Below the pieces are notes generated by a model that ran no database searches, was not told the origin of the DNA, and worked only from the letters and a program-made list of their open reading frames with translations. The translations under genes and the position numbers were made by a program. Shown here piece after piece: positions 26,369-36,939 of a DNA stretch of 64,000 nt. The stretch is taken from positions 2,170,001 to 2,234,000 of the forward strand of contig NZ_CP021111.1 of the NCBI RefSeq assembly GCF_002119665.1, given 5' to 3'. Position 1 is the first letter of the stretch, and the number at the start of each line of letters is the position of its first letter. This DNA comes from Bordetella genomosp. 13 (GTDB lineage: Bacteria > Pseudomonadota > Gammaproteobacteria > Burkholderiales > Burkholderiaceae_B).

Positions 26369-26735
26369 CGATGGGGCCTGGTTCTGGCCGCGCGGCGGGT
26401 TTGGCCTGCCCCGCCGCGGCGCGACTTCGCTATCGAGCTGCGCGCGCCGGGTCCGTGGCAGGCTTCCTGCCGGTAGCAAGCGCGGTTTGCGGAGACGGCC
26501 AAGCCCTGGTGTTGCGCAGGGCGCCCGACCGTTTGCCGCAAAGCAGCAAATCTGACGAAGTATAACGCAGCGGCCGGCCGGGCGGAGCCTGGCTGGCGGC
26601 GTCCCGGCCGTAACGGGCCCGGCACGGGTGGAGAACCTGCCCTTGCGAGAGGGGTGATCGACGCCCCCGCGTGGAAAGCGGCGCGGGCATGGCGACGTAA
26701 GGCGCGGCGCCACGCCCGTGCGCCACGCCCCTGCG
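26369..26735. other. Gap without a recognised gene
   Basis: 367 bp between metE and the DUF2889 gene, both on the minus strand. GC-rich, with open frames only as extensions of neighbours. I see no hairpin with a T-run and no repeat copy. It must hold the metE transcript end and any promoter for DUF2889-sucCD, but none is evident by eye. Confidence 0.5.
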
Positions 26736-29084
26736 CTACGCGCGCAACTGCCGGGCCGCATCCACCATTGCCACCAGCGCCGCCTCGGTTTCCGGCCAGG
26801 CCCGCGTCTTCAGGCCGCAGTCCGGATTCACCCACAGGCGCTCGCGCGGCAGGCGGCCGGCTGCCTTCTGCATCAGGTCCACCATCCAGCCGACTTCGGG
26901 CACATTGGGCGAATGGATGTCGTATACGCCCGGGCCGATGTCGTTGGGATAGCGGAAGTCTTCGAAGGCCTTCAGCAGTTCCATGTTCGACCGCGAGGTC
27001 TCGATGGTGATGACGTCGGCGTCCATCGCGGCGATCGACTCGATGATGTCGTTGAACTCTGAATAGCACATGTGGGTGTGCACCTGGGTGCCGTCGGCCA
27101 CACCGGCGGTGGACAGGCGGAAGCAGTCCACGGCCCAGTCCAGATAGGCCTGCCAGTCGGCGCGGCGCAGCGGCAGGCCTTCGCGGAAGGCGGGTTCGTC
27201 GATCTGGATGACGCGGATGCCCGCCTGCTCCAGGTCGACCACTTCGTCGCGCAGCGCCAGGGCCAATTGGCGGCACGTTGCCTCGCGCGGCTGGTCGTCG
27301 CGCACGAAAGACCACTGCAGGATGGTGACGGGACCGGTCAGCATGCCCTTGACGGGCCTGCTGGTCAGCGACTGCGCGTACGACGACCAGCCCACCGTCA
27401 TGGGCGCGGGGCGCGCCACGTCGCCGAAGATGACTGGCGGCTTCACGCAACGCGATCCATAACTCTGCACCCAGCCGTTGCGGGTGAAAGCAAAGCCGGC
27501 CAGCAGTTCGCCGAAGTACTCGACCATGTCGTTGCGCTCGGGCTCGCCGTGCACCAGCACGTCCAGGCCGACCTTCTCCTGGAAGCGGATGACTTCCTCG
27601 ATCTCCTTGCGGATGGACGCCTCGTAGGAGGAATCGCTGATGATGCCGGCTTTCCAATCGCGGCGCAGCGCACGGATCTCCGCGGTCTGCGGGAACGAGC
27701 CGATGGTCGTGGTGGGAAAGGCCGGCAGCTTCAGTTCGGCCTGCTGGCGCGCGATGCGTTCGGCAAAGGCGGCGCGCTCGCGCGACACCTGCGCTTCGCC
27801 GGCCATGCGGCGGGCAACCGCGGGGTTATGGATGCGCGGCGAGGCGCGACGGGCCTGCAGCGCCGCGCGCTGGGCGGCCAGTGCGTGCTGGACGGCCGGG
27901 TCGCCATCGCCGTCCAGCGCCTGGCCCAGCAGCTTCAGCTCGTCGATCTTTTGCGTGGCGAACGACAGCCAGCTCTTCAGTTCGGCGTCCAATTCGGTTT
28001 CGCCGGCCAGGTCAACGGGCACGTGCAGCAGCGAGCACGAAGGGGCGAGCCACAGGCGTTCCCCCAGCTTCTCGCGGACCGGGGCCAGCGCGCTCAGCGC
28101 GGCATCCAGGTCGGTGCGCCAGATGTTGCGCCCGTTGATGACGCCGGCCGACAGCACCTGCTGTGGACCGATGGCCGCAACCACGTCGGCCAGCTGCTCC
28201 GGCGCGCGCACCAGGTCCACGTGCAGACCGGCGACGGGCAGCTTGGCCACGGTGGGCAGATTGTCCTTCAGGCCGTCGAAATAGGTGGCCAGCAGCAGGC
28301 GGACGGGTGTGGCGGGCGGTGCGGCGGCCACGGCAGCCCCGGGGGCGGCAGCCGACGCGCCGACAGCGGATGCCAGGCGTGCATAGACGGATTCGAAGGC
28401 CTCGCGCCAGGCTGCCGGCAGATCCAGCGCCAGGATGGGTTCGTCGATCTGTACCCATTGCACGCCCTGCCCGGCCAGACGGGCCAGCACCGCTTCGTAC
28501 ACGGGCAGCAACGCGTCCAGCAGCTTCAGCTTGGCGGGATCGGACGCGCCCTCTGCATAGGCGTCACCCTTGCCTAGCCACAGCCACGTCAGCGGACCGG
28601 GGATCACCGGCTTGACGGTCAGGCCCAGCGCCTGCGCTTCCTCGACCTGCTCGAACAGGTCGTCGCGGGCGATGCGGAACTGCTGCGCGGGCGCCAGTTC
28701 GGGCACGATGTAGTGGTAGTTGGTGTCGAACCACTTGGTCATTTCGCAGGCGGCGGCCGGCGTGCCGCTGGGCGCGCGGCCGCGGCCCATGCGAAACAGC
28801 GTGTCCAGGGTGACGGGCTGGCCGTCTGGCTGGCCGAAGCGGGCCGGCACGGCGCCCAGCAGCGTGGTCCATTCCAGGATGTGGTCGTACCAGGCGAAGT
28901 CGCCTACCGGCACGAACGCCAGGCCGCGGTCGGCCTGCAGGCGCCAATGCGCCGCGCGCAGCTGCCGACCCGCCTCGCGCAGCGCGTCGAGGCTCTGCTT
29001 GCCCGCCCAGTACGCCTCGACGGCACGCTTCAGTTCGCGCTGAGCGCCGATGCGCGGAAATCCGAGATTATGAATAGTAGTCAT
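26736..29084 (-). CDS. metE: Cobalamin-independent methionine synthase
   Basis: Transfers methyl from methyltetrahydropteroyl-triglutamate to homocysteine. 782 residues from [18 protein letters not shown]. The zinc ligands are visible as H671 and C673 in HTHMCYSEF and C756 in [22 protein letters not shown] marks the start of the catalytic half. A short Ala-rich insertion ([19 protein letters not shown], about residue 240) is not typical. Divergent from metR with 155 bp between, the classic MetR-controlled arrangement. Confidence 0.97.
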   Translation of the reverse strand: MTTIHNLGFPRIGAQRELKRAVEAYWAGKQSLDALREAGRQLRAAHWRLQADRGLAFVPVGDFAWYDHILEWTTLLGAVPARFGQPDGQPVTLDTLFRMGRGRAPSGTPAAACEMTKWFDTNYHYIVPELAPAQQFRIARDDLFEQVEEAQALGLTVKPVIPGPLTWLWLGKGDAYAEGASDPAKLKLLDALLPVYEAVLARLAGQGVQWVQIDEPILALDLPAAWREAFESVYARLASAVGASAAAPGAAVAAAPPATPVRLLLATYFDGLKDNLPTVAKLPVAGLHVDLVRAPEQLADVVAAIGPQQVLSAGVINGRNIWRTDLDAALSALAPVREKLGERLWLAPSCSLLHVPVDLAGETELDAELKSWLSFATQKIDELKLLGQALDGDGDPAVQHALAAQRAALQARRASPRIHNPAVARRMAGEAQVSRERAAFAERIARQQAELKLPAFPTTTIGSFPQTAEIRALRRDWKAGIISDSSYEASIRKEIEEVIRFQEKVGLDVLVHGEPERNDMVEYFGELLAGFAFTRNGWVQSYGSRCVKPPVIFGDVARPAPMTVGWSSYAQSLTSRPVKGMLTGPVTILQWSFVRDDQPREATCRQLALALRDEVVDLEQAGIRVIQIDEPAFREGLPLRRADWQAYLDWAVDCFRLSTAGVADGTQVHTHMCYSEFNDIIESIAAMDADVITIETSRSNMELLKAFEDFRYPNDIGPGVYDIHSPNVPEVGWMVDLMQKAAGRLPRERLWVNPDCGLKTRAWPETEAALVAMVDAARQLRA

Positions 29085-29146
29085 GTAAATATCCGAGTCA
29101 GGCAAAAGTGATTCAACTGGATCGGTATTCTGCGCGCGATTCAATG

Positions 29147-29190
29147 TGAGTCAAAATCAACTTGAGCATTCATTAGTTGAGGATGACTCA
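29147..29190 (+). promoter_or_regulatory. Candidate MetR sites between metE and metR
   Basis: TGAG-GATGA-CTCA at 29178-29190 is a 13-bp dyad with the spacing of the MetR consensus (TGAA-5-TTCA) and perfectly symmetric arms. A weaker match, TGAG-TCAAA-ATCA, lies at 29147-29159. Both fall in the divergent metE/metR spacer. Confidence 0.55.
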
Positions 29191-29239
29191 TATAGAATGG
29201 CGCATTCCCATCCACTCGCGCCTGCCCGCTTTCGCAACC

Positions 29240-30160
29240 ATGCTCGAAGTCCGACATCTGGAAACCCTGGCCGCCATCCGCGACGGCGGCAGCCTGCAAG
29301 AGGCCGCCGAACGGCTGCACCTGACGCAATCGGCGCTGTCGCATCAGTTGCGTGACCTCGAGACGCGCCTGGGTGTTGCACTGCTGAACCGGCGCACCCG
29401 CCCTGCCCGCCTGACCACTGCCGGCCTGCGCATCCTGGCGCTGGCCGACGACGTGCTGCCGCGCCTGCGCGCCACCGAACGCGAGCTGCAGCGCCTGGCA
29501 GCGGGCCGCACCGGACGGCTGCACATGGCCATCGACTGCCACTCCTGCTTTCAATGGCTGATGCCGGCGCTGGACGCCTTCCGCGTGCAATGGCCCGACG
29601 TGGCGCTGGACCTCTCGGCTGCATTCTCGTTCGCGCCGCTGCCGGCGCTGGTGCGCGGCGACCTGGACCTGGTCGTGACCTCGGACCCGCAACAACTGGA
29701 AGCGGTGACCTACCTGCCCCTCTTCCGCTACGAACTGGTGCTGGCGGTGTCGGAATCGAACCCCCTGGCCACGGAGCGGCACGTCAGTCCCGAACAGCTG
29801 GCAGACCAGACATTGATCACGTACCCGGTGGATCGGCAGCGGCTGGACGTATTCACCGCTTTCCTGGACCCTGCCGACGTGGAACCGGCCGCGGTCCGCA
29901 AGGCGGAACTGACGCCGATCATCGCGCAGTTGGTGGCCAGCAACAGAGGGGTGGCCGCCCTGCCGAACTGGGCGCTGTCAGAGTATCTGGGACAGAGCTG
30001 GCTGCGCGTATGCCACCTTGGGCCGCAAGGCGTATGGCGCACGCTATACGCCGCGGTGCGCACCGAGGACAGCGAGACGACCTATATCGGCGAGTTCCTG
30101 ACCATCGCGCGGGATGTTTGCTTCAAGAACCTGGAAGGGATCAAGGCTGCAAGGCATTGA
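29240..30160 (+). CDS. metR: LysR-family regulator MetR
   Basis: Activates metE in response to homocysteine. 306 residues from MLEVRHLETLAAIRDGGSLQ; helix-turn-helix at about 18-40 (LQEAAERLHLTQSALSHQLRDLE), substrate domain with LFRYELVLAV and VSPEQLADQTLITYPVDRQRLDVF, as in MetR of other proteobacteria. An in-frame ATG upstream (29183) lies in the operator and has no family support. Confidence 0.93.
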   Translation: MLEVRHLETLAAIRDGGSLQEAAERLHLTQSALSHQLRDLETRLGVALLNRRTRPARLTTAGLRILALADDVLPRLRATERELQRLAAGRTGRLHMAIDCHSCFQWLMPALDAFRVQWPDVALDLSAAFSFAPLPALVRGDLDLVVTSDPQQLEAVTYLPLFRYELVLAVSESNPLATERHVSPEQLADQTLITYPVDRQRLDVFTAFLDPADVEPAAVRKAELTPIIAQLVASNRGVAALPNWALSEYLGQSWLRVCHLGPQGVWRTLYAAVRTEDSETTYIGEFLTIARDVCFKNLEGIKAARH

Positions 30161-30425
30161 CTGCGTGTAGCTGTCGCGTATGGGATGGAGTCGGTGCAGG
30201 GGCGGTATTGAGTTCTTGCGCGCCTGCGCCATGACTGCGGATTCTCGTCCTCGCGCTCCGCGCTGCGGGCGCGAACCCTCCGCCATGTCCCAGGCTCAAG
30301 ATCTCTCAATGCCGGGGCGCTTGCAGTCGATGCTCATTGCGCGCCGTAGCTATCCGAAGCACCCGCACTTGTTGCTGGCAATGGCAATCGGCGGCACAAG
30401 CAATCGGATCGGAGAGACGGCTGGA

Positions 30426-31090
30426 CTAGTCTTCGTCGCTCTCGCCCAGAATGCGGCGGATGACGTCGTGGGCGAAGCCGCGACCAGCCAGAAAGCGGGC
30501 CTGGCGGGCGTATTCGGTGCGATCGACAGGTTTGTCGCCGAAGCGCTTGCGCCAGGCTTCGAGAGCGCGGTCGTATTCGGTGGCGCGCAGCTGGTCGCGC
30601 AGGTCGGCCACCTGGGCCTCGTCCACGCCGTGCTGCTTCAGTTCTTGCACCACGCGCGCGGTGCCCCGTTGCGGGGCGCGGCGATGTACCAGGCTTTGCG
30701 CGAAGCGCGCGTCGCTCAGCCAGCCTTCGCGCTGCAGGTCGTCCAGGACGGCGTCGATCTGCGCGGGGTCTTCGGCATAGGGACGCAGCTTGCGCGCGAG
30801 TTCGCTGCGGGCGTGCTCGCGGCGAGACAGGTAGCCTACGGCGCGCGCCTTGAGAGATGGGCCGCTGCGCGCCGGCTGGGGCGGGCTGGATGGGTTGGCC
30901 GCGTCGCCGCTGGCCATGGTTTCGAACTCGTCGTCCGGGTTGCTGGGGCGGCTGCCTTGCGCGCGCCTGGACCGAAAACCCGATTGCCGGTCGGACGTGC
31001 GGCTGAACTCGGTTGGATCGGAATCCGCCGGGCCGGAGTCCACCGGGCCTTGGCGGCCCGGCGCGGCACGACGGGATCCGTCCCGGCGCA

Positions 31091-31091
<1 letters not shown>
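30426..31091 (-). CDS. recX: RecA-inhibitor RecX
   Basis: 221 residues. The ATG at 31091 overlaps the recA stop as TAATG, so recX is translationally coupled to recA. Residues about 80-221 are RecX three-helix repeats: RAVGYLSRREHARSELARKL, DLQREGWLSDARFAQSLV, GVARVV-like RVVQELKQHGVD, RFLAGRGFAHDVIRRIL. The N-terminal ~75 residues are charged and disordered, longer than usual; M59 (MASGDAANP) is an alternative start. Confidence 0.88.
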
Positions 31092-32164
<1,073 letters not shown>

Positions 32165-32223
32165 GTGGTGTCCTGTGAAATCCTTCCTGTGCCGTGCCCA
32201 TGGCGCAAGCCATGGCGATAAAG

Positions 32224-32258
32224 TTCGAGCGACATCGTTCGAGCAACATCATTCGAGC
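32224..32258 (-). repeat. 14-bp tandem repeat in the recA leader
   Basis: TTCGAGC occurs at 32224, 32238 and 32252, exactly 14 bp apart, with related spacers (GACATCG, AACATCA). It lies between the recA -10 element and the start codon, so the leader RNA carries three copies of GCUCGAA. A 7-bp hairpin with a 4-base loop (32198-32215) lies closer to the start. Confidence 0.7.
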
Positions 32259-32274
32259 GGCATTATTGCACCGG

Positions 32275-32296
32275 ATTATACTGGATATAAAAACAG
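32275..32296 (-). promoter_or_regulatory. recA promoter with LexA (SOS) box
   Basis: CTGGATATAAAAACAG at 32281-32296 matches the CTG-N10-CAG LexA consensus. On the minus strand it is directly followed by GTATAATCC, giving a perfect -10 (TATAAT, complement of 32275-32280). LexA bound here would cover the -35/-10 spacer. Confidence 0.88.
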
Positions 32297-32409
32297 TGCG
32301 CCAGGATTTTCCACGTATACCCGCAGTGGCAAGCGGGGCGGGCTGTGCCAGAATGCGGCCATTCGCTGTGCCGGCCCCATTAAGTCAAATTATTCCGAGA
32401 CAACGCCGC

Positions 32410-33102
32410 ATGCGCATCCTGATCGCTGAAGACGACAGCATCCTGGCCGACGGCCTGTCCCGCTCGCTGCGCCACAACGGCTATGCGGTGGACGCGGTAG
32501 GCGACGGCCTGGCCGCCGACTCCGCGCTGGCCATCCAGCCGTTCGACCTGCTCATCCTCGACCTCGGCCTGCCGCACCTGCCCGGCCTCGAGGTGCTGCG
32601 CCGCCTGCGGGTGCGCAATTCGGTGCTGCCGGTGCTCATCCTCACCGCCGCCGACAGCATCGAGCAACGCGTCAAGGGACTGGACCTGGGCGCCGACGAC
32701 TACATGGCCAAGCCCTTCGCCCTGTCCGAGCTCGAGGCGCGCGTGCGCGCGTTGACGCGACGCGGCGCCGGCGGAGGGTCCACGATGGTGCGCCACGGCC
32801 GCCTGGTATTCGACCAGACCGGCCGCATCGCCACGGTGGACGACCAGACGCTCGACCTCTCCGCCCGCGAGGTCAGCCTGCTCGAGATCCTGCTGGCGCG
32901 CAGCGGCCGCATGGTCAGCAAGACGCAGCTGGTCGACCATCTTTGCGAATGGGGCGAGGAAGTCAGCAACAATGCCATCGAGGTCTACGTGCACCGGCTG
33001 CGCAAGAAACTCGAACCGAGCGGCGTGAAGATCATCACGGTGCGCGGACTAGGCTATTGCCTGGAGCGCGAACAGGGTGCCGTCCCACAGCTCACCCATT
33101 GA
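32410..33102 (+). CDS. OmpR-family response regulator (TctD-like)
   Basis: 230 residues. Receiver domain with acidic pocket E7-D8-D9 and phosphorylated D51 (LLILDLGLP), T in LILTAADS and K in YMAKPFALSELE; C-terminal winged helix (TLDLSAREVSLLEILLARSG, SNNAIEVYVHRLRKKL). Followed directly by its kinase (26-bp overlap if the long kinase start is used). The kinase has a TctE-type sensor, so this pair probably controls uptake of a carboxylate, and the MHS transporter 150 bp downstream is the obvious target. Confidence 0.92.
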   Translation: MRILIAEDDSILADGLSRSLRHNGYAVDAVGDGLAADSALAIQPFDLLILDLGLPHLPGLEVLRRLRVRNSVLPVLILTAADSIEQRVKGLDLGADDYMAKPFALSELEARVRALTRRGAGGGSTMVRHGRLVFDQTGRIATVDDQTLDLSAREVSLLEILLARSGRMVSKTQLVDHLCEWGEEVSNNAIEVYVHRLRKKLEPSGVKIITVRGLGYCLEREQGAVPQLTH

Positions 33103-34690
33103 GAAGGCCCCACCCGGGAAGGCTCCCACGCCGCGCCTTCGGCTTGCCGCCCGCCGGATGGGCGCCTCGCGCCCTGCGGGCGACCCGCCAGCCGAAGCCC
33201 CGTCGACGCAACCGCTGAACCAGGAAGCGCTGGACGCCTTGTCCGGAGGCGCGCAGGGCCCCGCTTTCACGCCCCCGCAGCGTTCGCTGCTGGGCGAGAT
33301 CCTGGACTGGATGCTCGCGCCGCTGTTCCTGCTGTGGCCCATGAGCGTGGCCATCACCTACGTGGTGGCGCAGAACATCGCCAACGTCCCCTACGACCAG
33401 ACGCTGGCCAACAGCCTGCGGGTGCTGACTCACCAGATCCATGCCGAGAACGGCCGCGCGGTGCTGCGCATGACCGACCCGGCGCGCGAGGTACTGCGCG
33501 TCGACGAGACGGGCAGCGTGTTCTGGCTGGCCCTGGGCAGCCATGGCGAATACCTGGGCGGGGACCGCGCCCTGCCGCTGCCCGCCGAACTGGGTTCGCC
33601 GCAGCCCGGCACGGTGCTGTATGCGGACGAGGCGCTGCGCGGCTTCGGCGTGCGGCTGGCCTATACCTGGGTGGACCTGCGCCTGCCCGGCGCCGAGCCC
33701 GCGTTGGTGCTGGTGGCCGAAACCGTCGAGCGGCGCACGCGGCTCGCCAACGACATCATCAAGGGCGTCATCATTCCGCAGTTCGTGGTGCTGCCGGTGG
33801 CGGTGCTGCTGGTGTGGTTCGGCCTGAGCCGCGGCGTGGCGCCGCTGAACGCGCTGCAGCAGCGCCTGCGCGCGCGCAGGCCAGACGACCTGTCGCCCAT
33901 CGACGAACGGGCCGCCCCCTCCGAGATCGCGCCGCTGGTGGGTGCCATGAACGACCTGCTGAACCGGCTGTCCGCCAACGTGGAGGCGCAGCGCCGCTTC
34001 GTGGCCGACGCGGCGCACCAGCTGAAGACGCCTCTGGCGGGCCTGCGCACGCAGGCCGAGCTGGCGCTGCGCGATGCCAGTCCCGAAGAGATGCAGTCCA
34101 GCTTGCGCCAGCTGGTCACGGGTTCGGAACGCGCCACCCGGCTGGTGAATCAACTGCTGCTGCTGGCTCGCGCCGAGCATCCCGATTCGGCGGGACTGGC
34201 GCCGGTGGACCTCAACGCCATCGCCTACGAACAGATCCAGAACTGGGTGCCGCAGGCCCTGGCATTGTCCACCGACCTGGGTTTCGAGGATGCAGAGGCC
34301 CCGGTGCTCATCAACGGCAATCAGATCCTGCTGGCCGAACTGCTGAACAACCTGATCGACAACGCGCTGCGATATACGCCGCGTGGCGGCCACATCACCG
34401 TGCGCGTGCGCAACGACCATGGACAAGGCCTGCTGGAGGTCGAGGACTCGGGCCCCGGCATCGCCGCCGCCGAACGCACGCGGGTGTTCGACCGCTTCTA
34501 CCGCGTGCTGGGTACCCAGTCAGATGGCAGCGGGCTGGGCCTGGCGATCGTGCGCGAAATCGCCCAGAAGCATCGCGCCCGCTTCGGCATCGACGATCAC
34601 CCCACGCCCTTCTCCGACCTGCCCGGCACGCGGATCTGGGTCGCCTTCCCGACGCGGCACGACGAGCCGGCGGACCAAGCCGCGCCATAG
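33077..34690 (+). CDS. Sensor histidine kinase (TctE-like, 2CSK_N sensor)
   Basis: 537 residues as read. Membrane helix at about 75-98, a periplasmic two-component sensor domain of the TctE type (about 100-228), second helix at 231-250, HAMP-like linker, HisKA with phospho-acceptor H314 (DAAHQLKTPLAGLRTQ) and HATPase with NNLIDNALRYTP, DSGPGI and GSGLGLAIV. The GTG at 33077 overlaps the regulator gene; ATG at 33158 is an alternative. The first 30 or so codons are read through a fragment of the dispersed repeat and are not conserved. Confidence 0.9.
   Translation: MPSHSSPIEKAPPGKAPTPRLRLAARRMGASRPAGDPPAEAPSTQPLNQEALDALSGGAQGPAFTPPQRSLLGEILDWMLAPLFLLWPMSVAITYVVAQNIANVPYDQTLANSLRVLTHQIHAENGRAVLRMTDPAREVLRVDETGSVFWLALGSHGEYLGGDRALPLPAELGSPQPGTVLYADEALRGFGVRLAYTWVDLRLPGAEPALVLVAETVERRTRLANDIIKGVIIPQFVVLPVAVLLVWFGLSRGVAPLNALQQRLRARRPDDLSPIDERAAPSEIAPLVGAMNDLLNRLSANVEAQRRFVADAAHQLKTPLAGLRTQAELALRDASPEEMQSSLRQLVTGSERATRLVNQLLLLARAEHPDSAGLAPVDLNAIAYEQIQNWVPQALALSTDLGFEDAEAPVLINGNQILLAELLNNLIDNALRYTPRGGHITVRVRNDHGQGLLEVEDSGPGIAAAERTRVFDRFYRVLGTQSDGSGLGLAIVREIAQKHRARFGIDDHPTPFSDLPGTRIWVAFPTRHDEPADQAAP
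33118..33140 (+). repeat. Dispersed repeat fragment, copy D
   Basis: Fragment sharing 23 identical bases with copy A from CCACGCCGCGCCTTCGGC onward, then diverging. Located at the 5' end of the sensor kinase reading frame, where it encodes roughly TPRLRLA. It either inserted at the gene border and was absorbed into the frame, or the true start is downstream. Confidence 0.65.
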
Positions 34691-34846
34691 TCGCAGAAAA
34701 CATTTGTTGCAAATTTAAGTCCTGTGTAAGGGTTACGTCAGAACCGAGTCAGCCTCGTTTTCTACCTTGTATGGCAATCCGGCGCGAGGTATTCCCGTAG
34801 CCGGAGCGAGCACGGTGGAAGACCACCGGCCTAACGAGGAGACACC

Positions 34847-36523
34847 ATGAGCACAAGCACCCTGGCAGGCGGCACCCCTTCCGCGCAGCCGCGTCCCATG
34901 ACGCGCGAAGAGCGACGCGTGATCTTCGCGTCGTCCCTCGGCACGGTATTCGAGTGGTACGACTTCTATCTGTACGGTTCGCTGGCGGCCATCATCGCCG
35001 CGCACTTCTTTTCCGGCGTCAACCCCACCGCTGCATTCATCTTCGCGCTGCTGGCCTTCGCCGCCGGCTTCGCCGTGCGCCCGTTCGGCGCGCTGGTGTT
35101 CGGCCGCCTGGGCGACCTGGTCGGCCGCAAATACACGTTCCTGGTCACCATCGTGATCATGGGCGTGTCGACGTTCCTCGTTGGCGTGCTGCCCAGCTAC
35201 GCCAGCATCGGCATCGCGGCGCCGGCCATCCTCATCATCCTGCGCCTGTTGCAGGGCCTGGCGCTGGGCGGCGAGTACGGCGGCGCGGCCACCTACGTGG
35301 CCGAGCATGCTCCGCATGGCCGCCGCGGCTTCTACACCAGCTGGATCCAGACCACCGCGACCCTGGGCCTGTTCCTGTCGCTGCTGGTCATCCTGGGCGT
35401 GCGGCTGGTACTGGGCGAAGACGATTTCCGCGCCTGGGGCTGGCGCATCCCGTTCCTGATCTCCGTCGTCCTGCTCGGCATCTCGGTGTGGATCCGGCTG
35501 CAGCTCAACGAATCGCCCACCTTCCAGCGCATGAAGGCTGAGGGCAAGGGCTCGAAGGCGCCGCTGACCGACGCGTTCGGCAAGTGGTCCAACCTGAAGG
35601 TCGTGATCCTGGCGCTGCTGGGCCTGACCGCCGGCCAGGCCGTCGTGTGGTACACGGGCCAGTTCTATGCCCTCTTCTTCCTGACGCAGACGCTGAAGGT
35701 CGAAGCCAACACCGCCAACATCATGATCGCGGTCGCGCTGCTCATCGGCACGCCGTTCTTCGTGCTGTTCGGCGCCCTGTCCGACAAGATCGGCCGCAAG
35801 CCCATCATCATGGCGGGCTGCCTGATCGCCGCGGTCACGTACTTCCCGATCTTCAAGGGTCTCACGCACTACGCCAACCCCGCGCTGGAAGCCGCCCAGG
35901 CCTCGGCGCCGGTCACCGTCATCGCCGACCCGGCCACGTGCTCGTTCCAGTTCAATCCGGTTGGCACGGCCTCGTTCACCAGCTCTTGCGACGTGGTCAA
36001 GTCGTTCATGGCGCGCAACTCGGTGAACTACCAGAACCAGGCCGCTCCGGCGGGTTCGGTGGCCATGGTGAAGATCGGCAACGACCAGTTCCAGTCGTTC
36101 GACGGCGCCAACATGGCGCCCGCCGAGTTCAAGGTGAAGGCTGCCGAGCTGGACAAGGCCCTGACCACCGCCATCCGCAGCCATGGCTACCCCGCCAAGG
36201 CGGATCCGGCCCAGACCAACACGGTCATGGTGGTGCTGCTGCTGACCATCCTGGTGATCTACGTGACGATGGTGTACGGACCGATCGCCGCCATGCTGGT
36301 CGAGATGTTCCCGACCCGCATCCGCTACACCTCGATGAGCCTGCCCTACCACATCGGCAACGGCTGGTTCGGCGGCTTCCTGCCTCCGGTGGCCTTCGCG
36401 GTCGTGGCAGCCACGGGCAACATCTACGATGGTCTGTGGTACCCCATCATCATCGCGGTGATGACGCTGGTGATCGGCACGCTGTTCGTGCGCGAGAGCA
36501 AGGACAACGACATCAACGCCTGA
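34847..36523 (+). CDS. MHS-family major facilitator transporter
   Basis: 558 residues; metabolite:H+ symporter type (dicarboxylates, citrate, betaine, proline). Twelve helices, with SSLGTVFEWYDFYLYG (about 29-44), GRLGDLVGRKY (86-96), LQGLALGGEYGGAATYVAEH (135-154) and LSDKIGRKP (311-319). Between helices 8 and 9 there is an unusual ~115-residue soluble insertion (about 340-456) facing the periplasm, with two cysteines (C365, C381) that could form a disulfide. AGGAG before the ATG. Directly downstream of the TctD/TctE-like pair. Confidence 0.9.
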   Translation: MSTSTLAGGTPSAQPRPMTREERRVIFASSLGTVFEWYDFYLYGSLAAIIAAHFFSGVNPTAAFIFALLAFAAGFAVRPFGALVFGRLGDLVGRKYTFLVTIVIMGVSTFLVGVLPSYASIGIAAPAILIILRLLQGLALGGEYGGAATYVAEHAPHGRRGFYTSWIQTTATLGLFLSLLVILGVRLVLGEDDFRAWGWRIPFLISVVLLGISVWIRLQLNESPTFQRMKAEGKGSKAPLTDAFGKWSNLKVVILALLGLTAGQAVVWYTGQFYALFFLTQTLKVEANTANIMIAVALLIGTPFFVLFGALSDKIGRKPIIMAGCLIAAVTYFPIFKGLTHYANPALEAAQASAPVTVIADPATCSFQFNPVGTASFTSSCDVVKSFMARNSVNYQNQAAPAGSVAMVKIGNDQFQSFDGANMAPAEFKVKAAELDKALTTAIRSHGYPAKADPAQTNTVMVVLLLTILVIYVTMVYGPIAAMLVEMFPTRIRYTSMSLPYHIGNGWFGGFLPPVAFAVVAATGNIYDGLWYPIIIAVMTLVIGTLFVRESKDNDINA

Positions 36524-36570
36524 TTTTTCCCCCGCCGGGTTGGACCGCTGCGCCAGCCTGGCTCTTTACA

Positions 36571-36598
36571 AAGCTCCCCGGCGGGGAGCTTTTTTTTT
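36571..36598 (+). terminator. Terminator of the MHS transporter
   Basis: AGCTCCCC (36572-36579) pairs with GGGGAGCT (36583-36590) around GGC, followed by eight T. 48 bp behind the stop codon. Confidence 0.95.
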
Positions 36599-36676
36599 GC
36601 CGCCGGGCCGCCCCAAGGCAAAAAGCCCCCTCGGGGGGCAGCAAGCCGCAGGCGAGGCGTGGGGGCATTTTTTGCC
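36599..36676 (+). repeat. Dispersed intergenic repeat, copy E
   Basis: Begins at the first base after the T-run of the transporter terminator: GCCGCCGGGCCGCCCC, AAAAAGCCCCCTCGGGGGGC, then GAGGCGTGGGGGCATTT. Nearly identical to the reverse complement of copy A. Confidence 0.9.
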
Positions 36677-36754
36677 GCTTCCGGCCGCCGGCCACGGCGC
36701 CTGTGACAGAGACCGCAGGGTTCAGGGTGATGTCAGCCCATCGGATTTAGACTG

Positions 36755-36918
36755 GCGCCTCAGATCACGGTCTTGCAAGTCTTCCCAGGGCAATCGATCC
36801 CCTGCCTTGCGAAGGCAGGACCATTTTCTGACACCGATGCCGTGTCCCCCGCGAGCCTTACTGACACGGCATTGTGTGCCCCGTACGGGCCCGGCACCAC
36901 GTTGCCGGGCCTTTTTTT
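36755..36918 (+). ncRNA. Candidate small RNA with three hairpins
   Basis: No open frame of note on the plus strand, yet the segment carries three perfect hairpins in a row: CCTGCCTT/AAGGCAGG (36801-36819), ATGCCGTGTC/GACACGGCAT (36837-36846 with 36863-36872), and a terminator GGCCCGGCA/TGCCGGGCC with seven T (36888-36918). GACAC at 36830 can also pair with GTGTC at 36842, an alternative fold. The preceding gene already has its own terminator, so this one must serve another transcript. 5' end unknown; no clear promoter seen. Confidence 0.5.
36888..36918 (+). terminator. Terminator without an upstream gene
   Basis: 9-bp perfect stem (36888-36896 with 36903-36911), loop of six, then TTTTTTT. 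The T-run is on the plus strand only, so it does not serve the minus-strand hydrolase gene that ends at 36940. Confidence 0.85.
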
Positions 36919-36939
36919 ATCCGCGGTCGGGCCGGTCGC

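Noticed and set aside
26369..26761. N-terminal extension of the DUF2889 frame
   Set aside because: Arg/Pro-rich, no homology, and the conserved family start is MPLPPP.
30161..30425. Small frames between metR and recX
   Set aside because: No ribosome site, no recognisable composition; likely non-coding.
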